64,000 bases of DNA from Flavobacterium sp. (GCA_023251135.1 JAHEZJ010000010.1:1-64000); one strand, 5' to 3'. Positions 18,801 through 27,511 are shown, counted from the first letter of the stretch. The notes: generated from the letters alone by a model not told the origin. Numbers and translations: made by a program.

Positions 18801-19676
18801 ATGGATTTAAAAATAAGAGAGAATAGTAATGGTAAATATGTTATAATTCATTCCAATAATTTTATTGAAGGAATAGATTTTGTGTTTCAGAATAAAATAT
18901 CTCAAATCCAATTAAAAGGAACTATTGGTAAAATTGAGCAAAGAGTTGATTTTAGTTTGATGAAAAAAATTTCAAATCAGATAAGAATTTTAACCTTAAC
19001 CAATTTGGACAATACCTTAATTGAGAATTGGGAGGGAATTTATGACTTATCTTTCTTGGAAATTTTGCATATTTCTGATAAACTTGATTTTAAATTAGAT
19101 ATTTCAAGATTTACAAATTTAACTCAGTTTGGAGGGGTTTATTCCCCTAAGATAATCAATTTAAATAACCATAAAAAATTAGATTCATTAGTAATATCCT
19201 CTGGATATCCTACTGAAAACTTGGATTTTTTAAGCAGCCTAAAATCTGTAAAAAGGTTACATATTTATAAAGCAAATAAGTTAGAAAATTTAAAAGGAAT
19301 TGAAGAATTAATAAATCTGCATGAAATTTCAATCGGATACAGTCCGAAACTGACTTCTATTTTAGAACTTAATAATTCTGGGGTAGAAAAATTAGTTATT
19401 GAAAAATGTAAAAATTTATTAGACTTTTCATTTTTGCAAAAGAATAAAAGCATAAAAGAATTGTCAATAGACAATCTTGAATCTATAAAATTCATTACTG
19501 CAATGTCAAATTTGGAAGTAATTAATTTTAGTGATTGTAAAGATGGAGATATGAATCCTTTGTTGGAAGCAAAAAAACTAAAGCAAATAAACTTTTATCC
19601 AAACAAGAAATATTATTCACATACAATTGAAAAAATAATCGAAATAACGGGGGCAAAAAGAGGTCGGAATGCTTAA
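18801..19676 (+). CDS. Leucine-rich-repeat-like protein, probable immunity protein
   Basis: A 291-residue cytoplasmic protein without signal peptide, starting 5 bp after the RHS toxin stop. It consists of repeats of about 22 residues with regularly spaced Leu/Ile (LTNLTQFGGVY, LKSVKRLHIY, LINLHEISIG, MSNLEVINFS), typical of a short LRR solenoid without cysteine caps. Position, low GC matching the toxin tip and absence of other function point to an immunity protein that binds the GIY-YIG-like domain. The direct evidence is only the location and the repeat architecture. Confidence 0.7.
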   Translation: MDLKIRENSNGKYVIIHSNNFIEGIDFVFQNKISQIQLKGTIGKIEQRVDFSLMKKISNQIRILTLTNLDNTLIENWEGIYDLSFLEILHISDKLDFKLDISRFTNLTQFGGVYSPKIINLNNHKKLDSLVISSGYPTENLDFLSSLKSVKRLHIYKANKLENLKGIEELINLHEISIGYSPKLTSILELNNSGVEKLVIEKCKNLLDFSFLQKNKSIKELSIDNLESIKFITAMSNLEVINFSDCKDGDMNPLLEAKKLKQINFYPNKKYYSHTIEKIIEITGAKRGRNA

Positions 19677-19777
19677 ACAAATATAATATTAGAGAACTAA
19701 GAATATAGAGCCCGGATAATACAAAATAGCCTATCTCAGAACTCAAAAAGCTTTATTTTCATTTTTAAATATCGAAA

Positions 19778-19890
19778 CCAGGCATATTCATAAGCAGCCG
19801 AGCTTGTTTGGAAAACAGATTATGATATTTATGGTTGTTTAAAAAACTTAAATGAGAACCAATACTTCAGCCCGATTCCTTTCATAAATT
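19778..19890 (+). pseudogene. Relic of an RHS C-terminal tip
   Basis: Translation in one frame gives QAYS, a stop, then AAELVWKTDYDIYGCLKNLN before another stop. It closely matches the RHS segment at about 18178-18245 (QAYSETGELVWETDYDIYGCLKDL), both in protein and in DNA. It is an orphan tip left behind by earlier exchange of the toxin cassette; the RHS core motif and toxin domain are missing. Confidence 0.75.
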
Positions 19891-19900
19891 AACATCAAAT

Positions 19901-19943
19901 AAAAAAAGTAAAACCCGCTAAATTAGCGGGTTTTACTTTTTTA
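19901..19943. terminator. Strong bidirectional terminator
   Basis: A 15-bp or longer stem (AAAGTAAAACCCGCTA on the left, its complement on the right) with a 2-4 nt loop and A/T runs on both sides. It closes the toxin region and lies about 105 bp after the methyltransferase stop. Confidence 0.85.
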
Positions 19944-20048
19944 TAATTAGGAGGACGTACTACAGAAAAAAGTTCTTACCCCTGTTTAATTAAATAGTAT
20001 TCTATAAATTGAAATCGATTATTCAGTATCAGTCTATAATTCATTCCT

Positions 20049-20783
20049 TTATGATTTACCTGCAGCAACCATAATAAAAATTGGCCTTCTTAATTCCTCT
20101 TTCATTTCCGGATATTTTTCAATGATTTCCTCTGACGGTTTAGGCTCCGCTATTTGTGTAATACTAAAACCTGAATTAATTACCATATTTAGAATACTGG
20201 CTACAGTACGATGGTATTTTACTACTTCATGACCTAAAAAAAACGTTTGTCTCACTCCTTCGTACTGGTAATTGTCAACTGGCCAATGTAGTCGGTTTTC
20301 ATTTTTATCCCTGAACCAGTCCTGCTCATTTTTTGCTGTAAAAACAGGATGCTCCATAGAAAAAACAAAACTCCCGCCTTTCTTCAAATACTGATTGATC
20401 TTACGAAAAAGAGCTTCCAGATCTTGTACATAATGAAAGGTAAGCGAACTAAAAATAATGTCAAACTGTTCCTTTTCAAATACAATATCTTCAATTGGCA
20501 TTTGGTGATAGGTTATTGATAATCCCTTCGATTTTTCCTTTGCTTTATCAATCATTTTCTTCGACAAATCAATTCCAATGACATTCTCTGCTCCTTGTTC
20601 CTTTGCGTAAATACAATGCCATCCATAACCGCAACCAAGATCAAGAACATTTTTTCCCTGAAAATCGGGCAGCATCTTTTTCAAAACATGCCACTCTCCT
20701 GCTGAGTTCAATCCATCTATCGAACGCAGCATTTTACCATAGTTTTCAAAAAAATCTGTATCATCATAAATATTTTGTTTCAT
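20049..20783 (-). CDS. Class I SAM-dependent methyltransferase
   Basis: A protein of 244 residues from the ATG at 20783, chosen because MKQNIYDDTDFFENY is the usual family start; an in-frame GTG at 20810 would add 9 residues. SAM-binding motif I is VLDLGCGYG, followed by an acidic residue at the end of strand 2 (VIGIDLSKKM), motif II-like FDIIFSSLTFHYV and a late FIMVAAGK strand (methyltransferase type 11/25). The substrate cannot be deduced. It appears monocistronic; its neighbours are unrelated. Confidence 0.88.
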   Translation of the reverse strand: MKQNIYDDTDFFENYGKMLRSIDGLNSAGEWHVLKKMLPDFQGKNVLDLGCGYGWHCIYAKEQGAENVIGIDLSKKMIDKAKEKSKGLSITYHQMPIEDIVFEKEQFDIIFSSLTFHYVQDLEALFRKINQYLKKGGSFVFSMEHPVFTAKNEQDWFRDKNENRLHWPVDNYQYEGVRQTFFLGHEVVKYHRTVASILNMVINSGFSITQIAEPKPSEEIIEKYPEMKEELRRPIFIMVAAGKS

Positions 20784-21417
20784 CTCCTTAATTTTTTTAT
20801 TAAACCCCACTCCCCTGATTGTTCTCCTGAATACGACGCAATTGTCTCTTACTTTGTGCCGTTTCTAAAAACAAAACTACTATAAAATACGAAAACCTCA
20901 GGAAGAATACAACGCAATATCACAATACTTACTCTTGGTTAAAACTGCAAACTATGCTGAAAACAGAACAAATTTAAGAGATATCGTAAATATCCGAGGA
21001 CTCCTCTTATCAGATCATTTCCTGTTAGTATTCTTTTTCAATACTCAAAAAATACGGAATTGTCTGTCAATTACTTTACGGGATTTCCTTAACAATTAAA
21101 TAATATGTTTTCTTAATAACCGGGTTTGTATTCGTAATTGTTTTTATAAATTTGCGCCCTGAATATTTAGTAGTTTTTTATCAGTCCTGATGGGCAATTA
21201 CTCTTTAATCTAGTCATTTATACATTAACAATTATAAAGCTTTTTTTGCTTTTTAAAATTATCACAACAAAAAACTGAATCACTTTTAAGAACTCATTTC
21301 TACGGTTTTAAATTATTTACTTTAAAAAACCGTTATTTTTTTACTTAACCTTATAATTTCTAAACAACAACAACTTACAATCTTTATCAATAAATTATTA
21401 TAACATAATTAAATACA
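20784..21417. other. Long intergenic region with promoter of the Ppx/GppA-like gene
   Basis: 634 bp without a convincing gene. A good promoter lies at 21125-21154, implying a 5' leader of about 255 nt that is A/T-rich and without obvious riboswitch folding. Confidence 0.4.
21125..21154 (+). promoter_or_regulatory. Bacteroidota-type promoter
   Basis: TTTG (21125-21128), an 18-bp spacer and TAAATTTG (21147-21154). It reads toward the gene at 21418. Confidence 0.6.
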
Positions 21418-22515
21418 ATGCTTAAAAAAAACACCCCCCAAATCCTAGTTTTTATACTTTTCAGTTTATTTTTTTCCATAAGTACATTTGCTCAAAAAAA
21501 TCTTTATGCCGGAATTGAAATCGGACGCAGAACAATAAAGGTTACAGTCCTTGAAGTAAACAATATCAAAAAAGCGGACTATAAAATTTCTTACTACTCA
21601 AATGATGAAGGTCTTAGTTTTGCCAAACACATCACTACAAATGGCGAACTTACTCAGGAAGACATCAGCAAAGCCGGTCTTATCGTTTTTACTCAATTGA
21701 CAAAAATAAGAGCACAATTTAAAATCCCTGAAGAAAATATCTTTTTAGTAGCTTCTTCTGTTTTCGGATCTGCCCGCAACCTTGATGCTTTAAAAAACAA
21801 AATCAGTACCCTAACCAACAAAGAGCTTGATGTTATTAATGTTGACGAGGAAGCTAAAATACTAGTTAAAGGTTCTATACCTCCTGTTGATTATGCTAAC
21901 GCTCTGCTTCTTGATATTGGTGCTGCGAGTACTAAAGGTGGTTACATCGATGAACTTGCTGACAACAAATTAGAGTTTATTCCTTTGGAACTTGATTTTG
22001 GTACTATGTCTCTTACTGATGCTGTAAAAAAGACGGTTGTAAACCAAAGTCAGGCGAGTGATATGTCCGTATATCAGGAAAAGTCTTTTGATTTTAACCC
22101 GGTGGTTCGTAAAAAGATCAAAGAAATGCTTGATGCAAATCCTCTTTTATTAAAAAAAGAAAAGATCTATTTGTCCGGTGGAGCTGTTTGGGCCTTTACC
22201 ACATTATATTATAATGAAGACACCAAAGATCATTTCCTGCCTATAAAACTTGAAGATATTATCGATTATGATGCGATCCTGAAGAATAATTTCAACAAGT
22301 TTAACAACCTTTCTAAAACCAACAAGGAAGCGGCAAGAGTATTAAACATATACGATCAGAAGTACCTTATTTCGGCAAATAACATACTATCAGCCTGCGT
22401 AGAAAGTATTCCAAATTTAGAGAAGAAAAAAATATACTTTGTAAAAGAAGGACCAATAACCTGGCTTATTTCCTATGTTGCGGACCGTTCTAAAAAAGTA
22501 AATACAAATTTTTAA
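21418..22515 (+). CDS. Exported Ppx/GppA phosphatase-like protein (ASKHA fold)
   Basis: A 365-residue protein. A typical signal peptide (residues 1-25, ending STFAQ) is followed by an actin-like/ASKHA core: phosphate-1 motif YAGIEIGRRTIKV, the long helix region, then phosphate-2-like LLLDIGAASTKGG and IYLSGGAVWAF. This order matches the Ppx/GppA family of polyphosphate/pppGpp phosphatases. The export signal is odd, since known members work in the cytoplasm where ATP, polyP and pppGpp are found. It may be a periplasmic or surface-anchored derivative that binds another phosphate ligand. Monocistronic with its own terminator. Confidence 0.75.
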   Translation: MLKKNTPQILVFILFSLFFSISTFAQKNLYAGIEIGRRTIKVTVLEVNNIKKADYKISYYSNDEGLSFAKHITTNGELTQEDISKAGLIVFTQLTKIRAQFKIPEENIFLVASSVFGSARNLDALKNKISTLTNKELDVINVDEEAKILVKGSIPPVDYANALLLDIGAASTKGGYIDELADNKLEFIPLELDFGTMSLTDAVKKTVVNQSQASDMSVYQEKSFDFNPVVRKKIKEMLDANPLLLKKEKIYLSGGAVWAFTTLYYNEDTKDHFLPIKLEDIIDYDAILKNNFNKFNNLSKTNKEAARVLNIYDQKYLISANNILSACVESIPNLEKKKIYFVKEGPITWLISYVADRSKKVNTNF

Positions 22516-22532
22516 GACGTCCTCTTATAAAG

Positions 22533-22565
22533 ACAAAGCTTCAGAGAAATCTGAAGCTTTTTTTA
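22533..22565 (+). terminator. Rho-independent terminator
   Basis: Perfect 11-bp stem AAAGCTTCAGA / TCTGAAGCTTT with GAAA loop and T8; same family as the terminators at 5090 and 9992. Confidence 0.85.
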
Positions 22566-22600
22566 TTTAATAACTTTCTTATAATTTATAAAAACTAAAA

Positions 22601-22636
22601 AAATTGCACCAAGTCAAAAGCCTTTGTGCAATTTTT
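22601..22636 (-). terminator. Terminator of the HEPN-like gene
   Basis: Stem AAATTGCAC / GTGCAATTT, extended by AAG/CTT pairs, with an A-run that is a T-run on the minus strand. Confidence 0.7.
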
Positions 22637-22663
22637 AATAGAACTCTTTACAGAGTCCGGGAA

Positions 22664-24373
22664 TTAACTAAAAAAACGTGTCTTCTTATAATCTAATTTT
22701 TCGGCTGCTTTCTCTGCCAGATCATTTGCATGCTTCAAAAACAAGATACACTTATACTCAATAAGTTTATCATACTCGTTCTTAACGTACTGTTTTGCTG
22801 CACTTATAGGCACTACCGCTGTCTCGGAAAGGTAACGAAAAAGCGTTTTTTCCTTTTCATTGTTACAATCAAAAGGAAGTTCGATATCCTGAATGTATTT
22901 TAATAAAGAGAACAGGCTGTCTATTGACAATTTACCCGAAGGATAACCTAAATGCAAATAGATAAGCCCTGCACAAATTTGCTCGATTACTTTTCTGAAA
23001 AGTACTTTTTTTATGCCAACAGAATCATAACTGAGAGAATTCTGCGCCTGATCAAAAAATTGTTGTGCCTTTGATAATCTGCTTTGCTGGTATTTTTCGT
23101 TAACAGGAGACTCCCATTTTGCAATGCATTTTTTAGGATAAGAAAGATAAAAAGGATTGCTGTACACCAGAAGTCCATTTGTAAAAATGTGATCGAAAAA
23201 ATATTTCTGATCCTGTCTCTTCTTACTAATCGATTCTGAGCAATGACTAAGAATTGTTACTTTATATTTGCTTTCAAATTTTTCCTGAATCAGCTCTTTC
23301 ATCAAACGTACTTCATCTTCAAAGGGCTCCGGACTCACGATCAGTAAATAAAAATGATAACGGGGAAGTTTATCCGAATAATTCTTAGCCCCTTGCTCCT
23401 TATTATGATTTATCGTATAACCAAAACAATAGATACATCTTACCTCAAAAGCTGCAGCTATTACAGCTCCAATATTCTTCAAAGCATCATCAATAAAATA
23501 ATTCGACGGAATTTTATCGCTGAAAATGTGTTTTGCAGTACATTTTTGATAACTCAGTTTCTGCATCTTCTCTCTGCATACTATTTTATACTCTAAAAAA
23601 AGTTTATTAATCTCCTTTTGTAACAATTCCACTTTTGCTTTTGCCTTTGCAAGCAACTCCGGGTTAATGTCATCTGCCTCCCTATGTTCCATCACACAGG
23701 AATAGCTCATATTAAGCATTTTAAGTATCTCGTTATCCGTCTCAACATCTTTATTGAGTATTTTCTTTAATTCAGGCGTAAAACCGATGCTATAATCGTA
23801 ATGGGTAAACAAACAGGTAGAAGTAATAAAAACAGGGGTAAAAAATTCGGAGGCGCAAATGTAAATGTACCTCAGGGTTTGGTACAGGGCAAAGGCAATT
23901 GGAATGTTATTACTGCTTCCGGTGTAAACCGATACATTTCTAAAGGACACAACAGCTGCTTCCAGATCAAGGTAAAATCTTTTTCTGGCTCTCCTTATCA
24001 GTTTTTTTGATGTATTTTTTTGAGGATAAAAGACTTCAGCACCTGGCTCAAAATAAACCAGTTCTTTTAGCGTGCAATGCCGAATAAAGAAAGGTTTTCC
24101 TTTTCTAAAGCCCAGGCTGGCACAATCAGAATCGATAAATTTAAAAATAAAATCGGGATATACCTTTATGAGTTTATCGAGTACCACACTCAGAGCTTCT
24201 GTATCCTGATTGCACTCTTTTTTCATAATAAAAGTGATTACCATTACTTTATTACGTCGATTGTACGACACATAAACGGCTTCTGCCGCAACAAACGGAA
24301 GCAGGTTTGTAATCGCTTTTTCCAATCGTTCACTATGCGGATTATTCTGGTCTATTTTTGGCGTATAATTCAT
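22664..24373 (-). CDS. Probable tandem nucleotidyltransferase-like/HEPN-like protein
   Basis: A protein of 569 residues from the ATG at 24373 (MNYTPKIDQ); the frame extends 9 codons further upstream. It looks like an internal duplication. Residues about 10-115 and 300-425 are alpha/beta segments resembling degenerate nucleotidyltransferase domains (VMVITFIMKK; YHFYLLIVSPEPFEDEV). Each is followed by a helical HEPN-like segment (about 120-290 and 430-560; RKVIEQICAGLIYLHLGY). The canonical Rx4-6H motif of active HEPN RNases is not obvious. HEPN/NTase proteins often act as toxins or in RNA processing. It faces a LexA-like regulator gene. The family assignment is tentative. Confidence 0.5.
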   Translation of the reverse strand: MNYTPKIDQNNPHSERLEKAITNLLPFVAAEAVYVSYNRRNKVMVITFIMKKECNQDTEALSVVLDKLIKVYPDFIFKFIDSDCASLGFRKGKPFFIRHCTLKELVYFEPGAEVFYPQKNTSKKLIRRARKRFYLDLEAAVVSFRNVSVYTGSSNNIPIAFALYQTLRYIYICASEFFTPVFITSTCLFTHYDYSIGFTPELKKILNKDVETDNEILKMLNMSYSCVMEHREADDINPELLAKAKAKVELLQKEINKLFLEYKIVCREKMQKLSYQKCTAKHIFSDKIPSNYFIDDALKNIGAVIAAAFEVRCIYCFGYTINHNKEQGAKNYSDKLPRYHFYLLIVSPEPFEDEVRLMKELIQEKFESKYKVTILSHCSESISKKRQDQKYFFDHIFTNGLLVYSNPFYLSYPKKCIAKWESPVNEKYQQSRLSKAQQFFDQAQNSLSYDSVGIKKVLFRKVIEQICAGLIYLHLGYPSGKLSIDSLFSLLKYIQDIELPFDCNNEKEKTLFRYLSETAVVPISAAKQYVKNEYDKLIEYKCILFLKHANDLAEKAAEKLDYKKTRFFS

Positions 24374-24532
24374 GTTTTGTTCTTTTATGTTAAACCTCAT
24401 CTCTCTTTTTCTATCCTCACATAACTTAAAGAATCCTTGGGAATAGCAAGCGCTACTTTCTTTCTGAAATTTTGACGATCTTACGCTTTATTAATATATT
24501 TCGTGTTTTTTTTCGTACGTTTGTTTAAATTA

Positions 24533-24540
24533 TACTTTTG
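24533..24540 (+). promoter_or_regulatory. Possible -7 element for the S24 regulator
   Basis: TACTTTTG fits TAnnTTTG and lies 79 bp before the chosen start; no clear -33 element is seen. Confidence 0.35.
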
Positions 24541-24618
24541 TATCTTTTTACCTACAAATATATAGATTATATTCTACAAACATTCATAAAAAGATCTAAT
24601 AATCTAAAAAACAGTACA

Positions 24619-25335
24619 ATGATTATAAATAGAATCTTACAAATAATTGATTATAAAGGAATTAACCGAAGAAAATTTTATATTGAAACGGGACTTTCGA
24701 ATGGTTTTTTAGATAAGGTAAAAGATGTTGGCGCATCAAAAATTGAGCAGATACTTCGCATTTATCCTGAAATTAGTCCGGAATGGCTTTTGACGGGAAA
24801 AGGTCATATGCTTGAAAATGCTGCTTTTTTTGAATATGAATGGGGGATTAAAATGAGCGAGATTGAAGAACCTGCTTCGGTCTATGAAGTCACCACTTCA
24901 AAAACAATAAAAAAGCAATTTGTACCTGTATTCGATGTTGAAACCGCTGCAGGTGCCGTTTCTTTGTTTAAAGAAACCAACGAAAAGCCCATAGATTATG
25001 TTTCGGTTCCTAACTTACCCAAATGCGACGGAGCCATTTATGTGAGTGGCGACAGTATGTACCCGCTTTTAAAAAGCGGAGATCTAATTATCTATAAAAA
25101 AGTAAGCAACAATGCCGAGCATATCATTTGGGGAGAATTGTATCTGATCGCTATCATAACAGCTGATCTTGAAGAATTTTTACTGCTCAAACGGATCCAA
25201 AAATCAGACAAAGGCGACGATTGGATTGAATTGGTAAGTGAAAACAGCCAGCATCAGTCAAAAGAGGTTCTTCTAAAAAATATTGAAGGATTAGCTTTAA
25301 TAAAAGCAACGATTCGAATAAATTCCACCTTTTAA
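24619..25335 (+). CDS. LexA-like S24 peptidase-domain transcriptional regulator
   Basis: A 238-residue protein from the ATG at 24619; a TTG at 24538 would add an unlikely leader. Residues 1-65 form a divergent helix-turn-helix (INRRKFYIETGLSNGFLDKV, ending SPEWLLTGKGHM, as in Bacteroidota phage-repressor-like proteins). Residues about 100-238 are an S24 peptidase domain with a likely Ala-Gly cleavage site (A111-G112 in ETAAGAV), nucleophile S146 in SGDSMYPLL and general base K191 in LLLKRIQ. It could repress genes until DNA damage triggers self-cleavage. The nearest candidate target is the divergent NTase/HEPN-like gene. Confidence 0.87.
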   Translation: MIINRILQIIDYKGINRRKFYIETGLSNGFLDKVKDVGASKIEQILRIYPEISPEWLLTGKGHMLENAAFFEYEWGIKMSEIEEPASVYEVTTSKTIKKQFVPVFDVETAAGAVSLFKETNEKPIDYVSVPNLPKCDGAIYVSGDSMYPLLKSGDLIIYKKVSNNAEHIIWGELYLIAIITADLEEFLLLKRIQKSDKGDDWIELVSENSQHQSKEVLLKNIEGLALIKATIRINSTF

Positions 25336-25428
25336 AGTTTAAGCGCTAAAAATCAAAACCTTACCAAAATAACGTTGAAATTGTGAATATCTATTTTGCA
25401 AATTCCGAGTTTTTTTTCCTGTAAAATC

Positions 25429-25436
25429 TATCTTTG
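25429..25436 (+). promoter_or_regulatory. -7 promoter element of the DUF4494 gene
   Basis: TATCTTTG, a perfect -7 match, 22 bp upstream of the start codon. The -33 region is a T-run. Confidence 0.5.
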
Positions 25437-25458
25437 GCATCCTTAAAAAATAACAAAG

Positions 25459-26007
25459 ATGAGCGCAACTTGGTACGAATGCAAAGTGAAATATAGAAAG
25501 ACAGATGAAACCGGAGGACAAAAGGTTTTAACAGAACCTTATTTGGTAGATGCTTTGTCTTATACAGAAGCTGAGAGAAGAATTAATGAAGAGATGTCGG
25601 CCTATATTAGTGAGGAATTTAAAATCACCAATATAAAAGTGGCCAATTACGCCGAAATTCACCCTTTTGAAAATACAGACCGTTGGTTTAAATCCAAAGT
25701 ATCCTTATTGGCTTATGATGAAGAAAGCGGTAAGGAAAGAAAATCAAATATGTACATGCTGGTTCAGGCAAATGATGTAAGAGAAGCTTACGACAACACG
25801 CTGCACGTAATGCAAAGCACAATGGGAGAATATTCTATCCCGGCAGTTTCTGAATCTCCTATTATGGATGTTTTTCCTTATTTCAGTGGTGAAGAGGGAG
25901 AATCAGAACAATTGGAAAGATTCAATAGACTAAAAGCATCTAAACCCGCACAGGCAGCCGTAGAAACCATTGACCATATGGAATTTGAAACTGCAATGGA
26001 GGAATAA
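25459..26007 (+). CDS. DUF4494 family protein
   Basis: A 182-residue cytoplasmic protein restricted to Bacteroidota. It begins with the family hallmark TWYECKVKYRKTDETG, has SYTEAERRINEEM, and a repeated beta-rich unit (WFKSKVSLLAYDEESGKE). The tail is acidic. Function unknown. It has its own promoter element and a downstream terminator at 26150. Confidence 0.85.
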   Translation: MSATWYECKVKYRKTDETGGQKVLTEPYLVDALSYTEAERRINEEMSAYISEEFKITNIKVANYAEIHPFENTDRWFKSKVSLLAYDEESGKERKSNMYMLVQANDVREAYDNTLHVMQSTMGEYSIPAVSESPIMDVFPYFSGEEGESEQLERFNRLKASKPAQAAVETIDHMEFETAMEE

Positions 26008-26012
26008 ACTCA

Positions 26013-26156
26013 AAACAATGTGAGTTAACCCAACGGAGCTGCAAATAGTGTACGCGGATGAGACGGATTCGCTAAAGCGAAAACGCAGATTTACACCGAT
26101 TTCTTTCTTATTTACGTCATTATTAAACGCAGTTAAAATTATAAAACGCAAAAAAG
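26013..26156. repeat. Intergenic repeat, copy A
   Basis: About 144 bp that align to 26271-26412 with scattered substitutions. The centre holds the palindrome TTCGCTAAAGCGAA. Each copy runs into a hairpin terminator. A shorter related copy lies inverted at 44851. Confidence 0.75.
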
Positions 26157-26183
26157 CTTTGGATCTCTCCGAAGCTTTTTTTT
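26150..26183 (+). terminator. Terminator of the DUF4494 gene
   Basis: Stem AAAAAGCTTTGGA / TCCGAAGCTTTTT (one mismatch) around TCTC, followed by T-run. Confidence 0.75.
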
Positions 26184-26270
26184 GTAGTTTACTTTGTCTT
26201 CTCAACTTTATGAGTATGAGACTATTCGTTGTGTTTATCTTTAGTTGTGCCAACGGGAGGAACAAATTCT

Positions 26271-26412
26271 AAACTTAATGTGGGACTAACCTAAAAGAGC
26301 TGTAAATAATCTACACGGATAAGACGGATTCACTAAAGCGAAAACGCGGATTTACACCTATTTATTTCTTGTTTACGCATTATTAAACGCAGTTAAAATA
26401 AAAAATGCGCAA
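26271..26412. repeat. Intergenic repeat, copy B
   Basis: Second copy of the repeat at 26013. The palindrome is altered by one base (TTCACTAAAGCGAA). Confidence 0.75.
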
Positions 26413-26437
26413 AGATCCAGTGATCCTTGCGCATTAC
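26401..26437 (-). terminator. Terminator at the end of the glycan-utilisation locus
   Basis: Stem ATGCGCAAAGATC / GATCCTTGCGCAT (one mismatch), with an A-run that becomes a T-run on the minus strand, 37 bp after the glycosylasparaginase stop. Confidence 0.75.
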
Positions 26438-26473
26438 AAAATAACTAACGCTATGAAAAGCGAAATTAATATC

Positions 26474-27478
26474 TTACTTCAGAAAAAAATCGGCATCGAT
26501 TAAACGGTTTCCGGTGTCGTCATAAACGGCATAGTTAAAACCTCCCTGAATACAATATGAGCCATACTCTCCGGCTTTGTTCAGGGCGATAAAACCCACC
26601 TGAATGTCTTTTAAGTCTTTGTTTCTGTTCTTTGTTAATTTTACAATTCGGGCAACGGCTTCTTCGCAGGCTTTTTGAGGAGATTTACCTTGTCGCATCA
26701 ATTCAACCACAAGATGACAGCCCGAAATTCTGATGACTTCTTCGCCGTGACCGGTGGCTGTTGCCGCTCCAATTTCATTGTCTACATATAAACCTGCTCC
26801 AATAATTGGAGAATCTCCAACACGTCCGTGCATTTTAAACGCCATTCCGCTTGTTGTACAGGCTCCCGAAAGGTTTCCGTGGGCATCCAAAGCGATCATT
26901 CCAATGGTATCATGATTTTCGATATTGGCAATGGGTTTGTATTTACTGTCTTTTAACCACTCTTTCCATTCTTTTTCAGACTCCTCTGTCAGTAGATTTT
27001 CTTTTTTAAAACCTTGTGCTACTGCAAATTGCAAGGCTCCATCGCCTACCAGCATCACATGAGGTGTTTTTTCCATTACTGCTCTCGCAACCGATATAGG
27101 GTGTTTGATGTATTCTAAAGCAGCCACCGATCCTATATTGGCATTTTCATCCATAATACAAGCATCCAACGTTACGCGGCCATCTCTGTCCGGACGTCCG
27201 CCGTACCCTACACTTCTTTCTTTAGGATCTGCCTCCGGAATTTTAACTCCGGCTTCCACAGCGTCTAAAGCAGTTCCTTTGTTTTTTAAAACTTCCCAGG
27301 CTGCTTCATTGGCAGGAATTCCAAACCTCCAGGTAGAAAGTACAATCGGCTTCTTCCCTTTTTTAGAAACTATGTTTTTTTCTTCTTCTTCCGAATTTGA
27401 ATTGAACGATTGCAAGGCTACAGCAACTGAAGCTATAGCTGCCGTTTTTATAAAATTTCTGCGATTTGAATTTGTCAT
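26474..27478 (-). CDS. N4-(beta-N-acetylglucosaminyl)-L-asparaginase (glycosylasparaginase)
   Basis: A protein of 334 residues from the ATG at 27478; the open frame starts 13 codons earlier, but MTNSNRRNFIKTAAIASVAV gives a twin-arginine-type signal at the N terminus, so it is exported to the periplasm folded. It is an Ntn hydrolase that cleaves itself before T191 (NHDTIGMIALD) to free the catalytic threonine. WRFGIPANEAAW, GYGGRPDRDG and GAATATGHGEEVIR are conserved in the family, as in the well-studied flavobacterial enzyme. It splits GlcNAc-Asn, the last step of N-glycan breakdown, which fits the mannosidases upstream. It is the distal gene of the locus. Confidence 0.92.
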   Translation of the reverse strand: MTNSNRRNFIKTAAIASVAVALQSFNSNSEEEEKNIVSKKGKKPIVLSTWRFGIPANEAAWEVLKNKGTALDAVEAGVKIPEADPKERSVGYGGRPDRDGRVTLDACIMDENANIGSVAALEYIKHPISVARAVMEKTPHVMLVGDGALQFAVAQGFKKENLLTEESEKEWKEWLKDSKYKPIANIENHDTIGMIALDAHGNLSGACTTSGMAFKMHGRVGDSPIIGAGLYVDNEIGAATATGHGEEVIRISGCHLVVELMRQGKSPQKACEEAVARIVKLTKNRNKDLKDIQVGFIALNKAGEYGSYCIQGGFNYAVYDDTGNRLIDADFFLK

Positions 27479-27511
27479 ATCTATTCTTTTATGGGCCAAC
27501 GAACTATTTTT

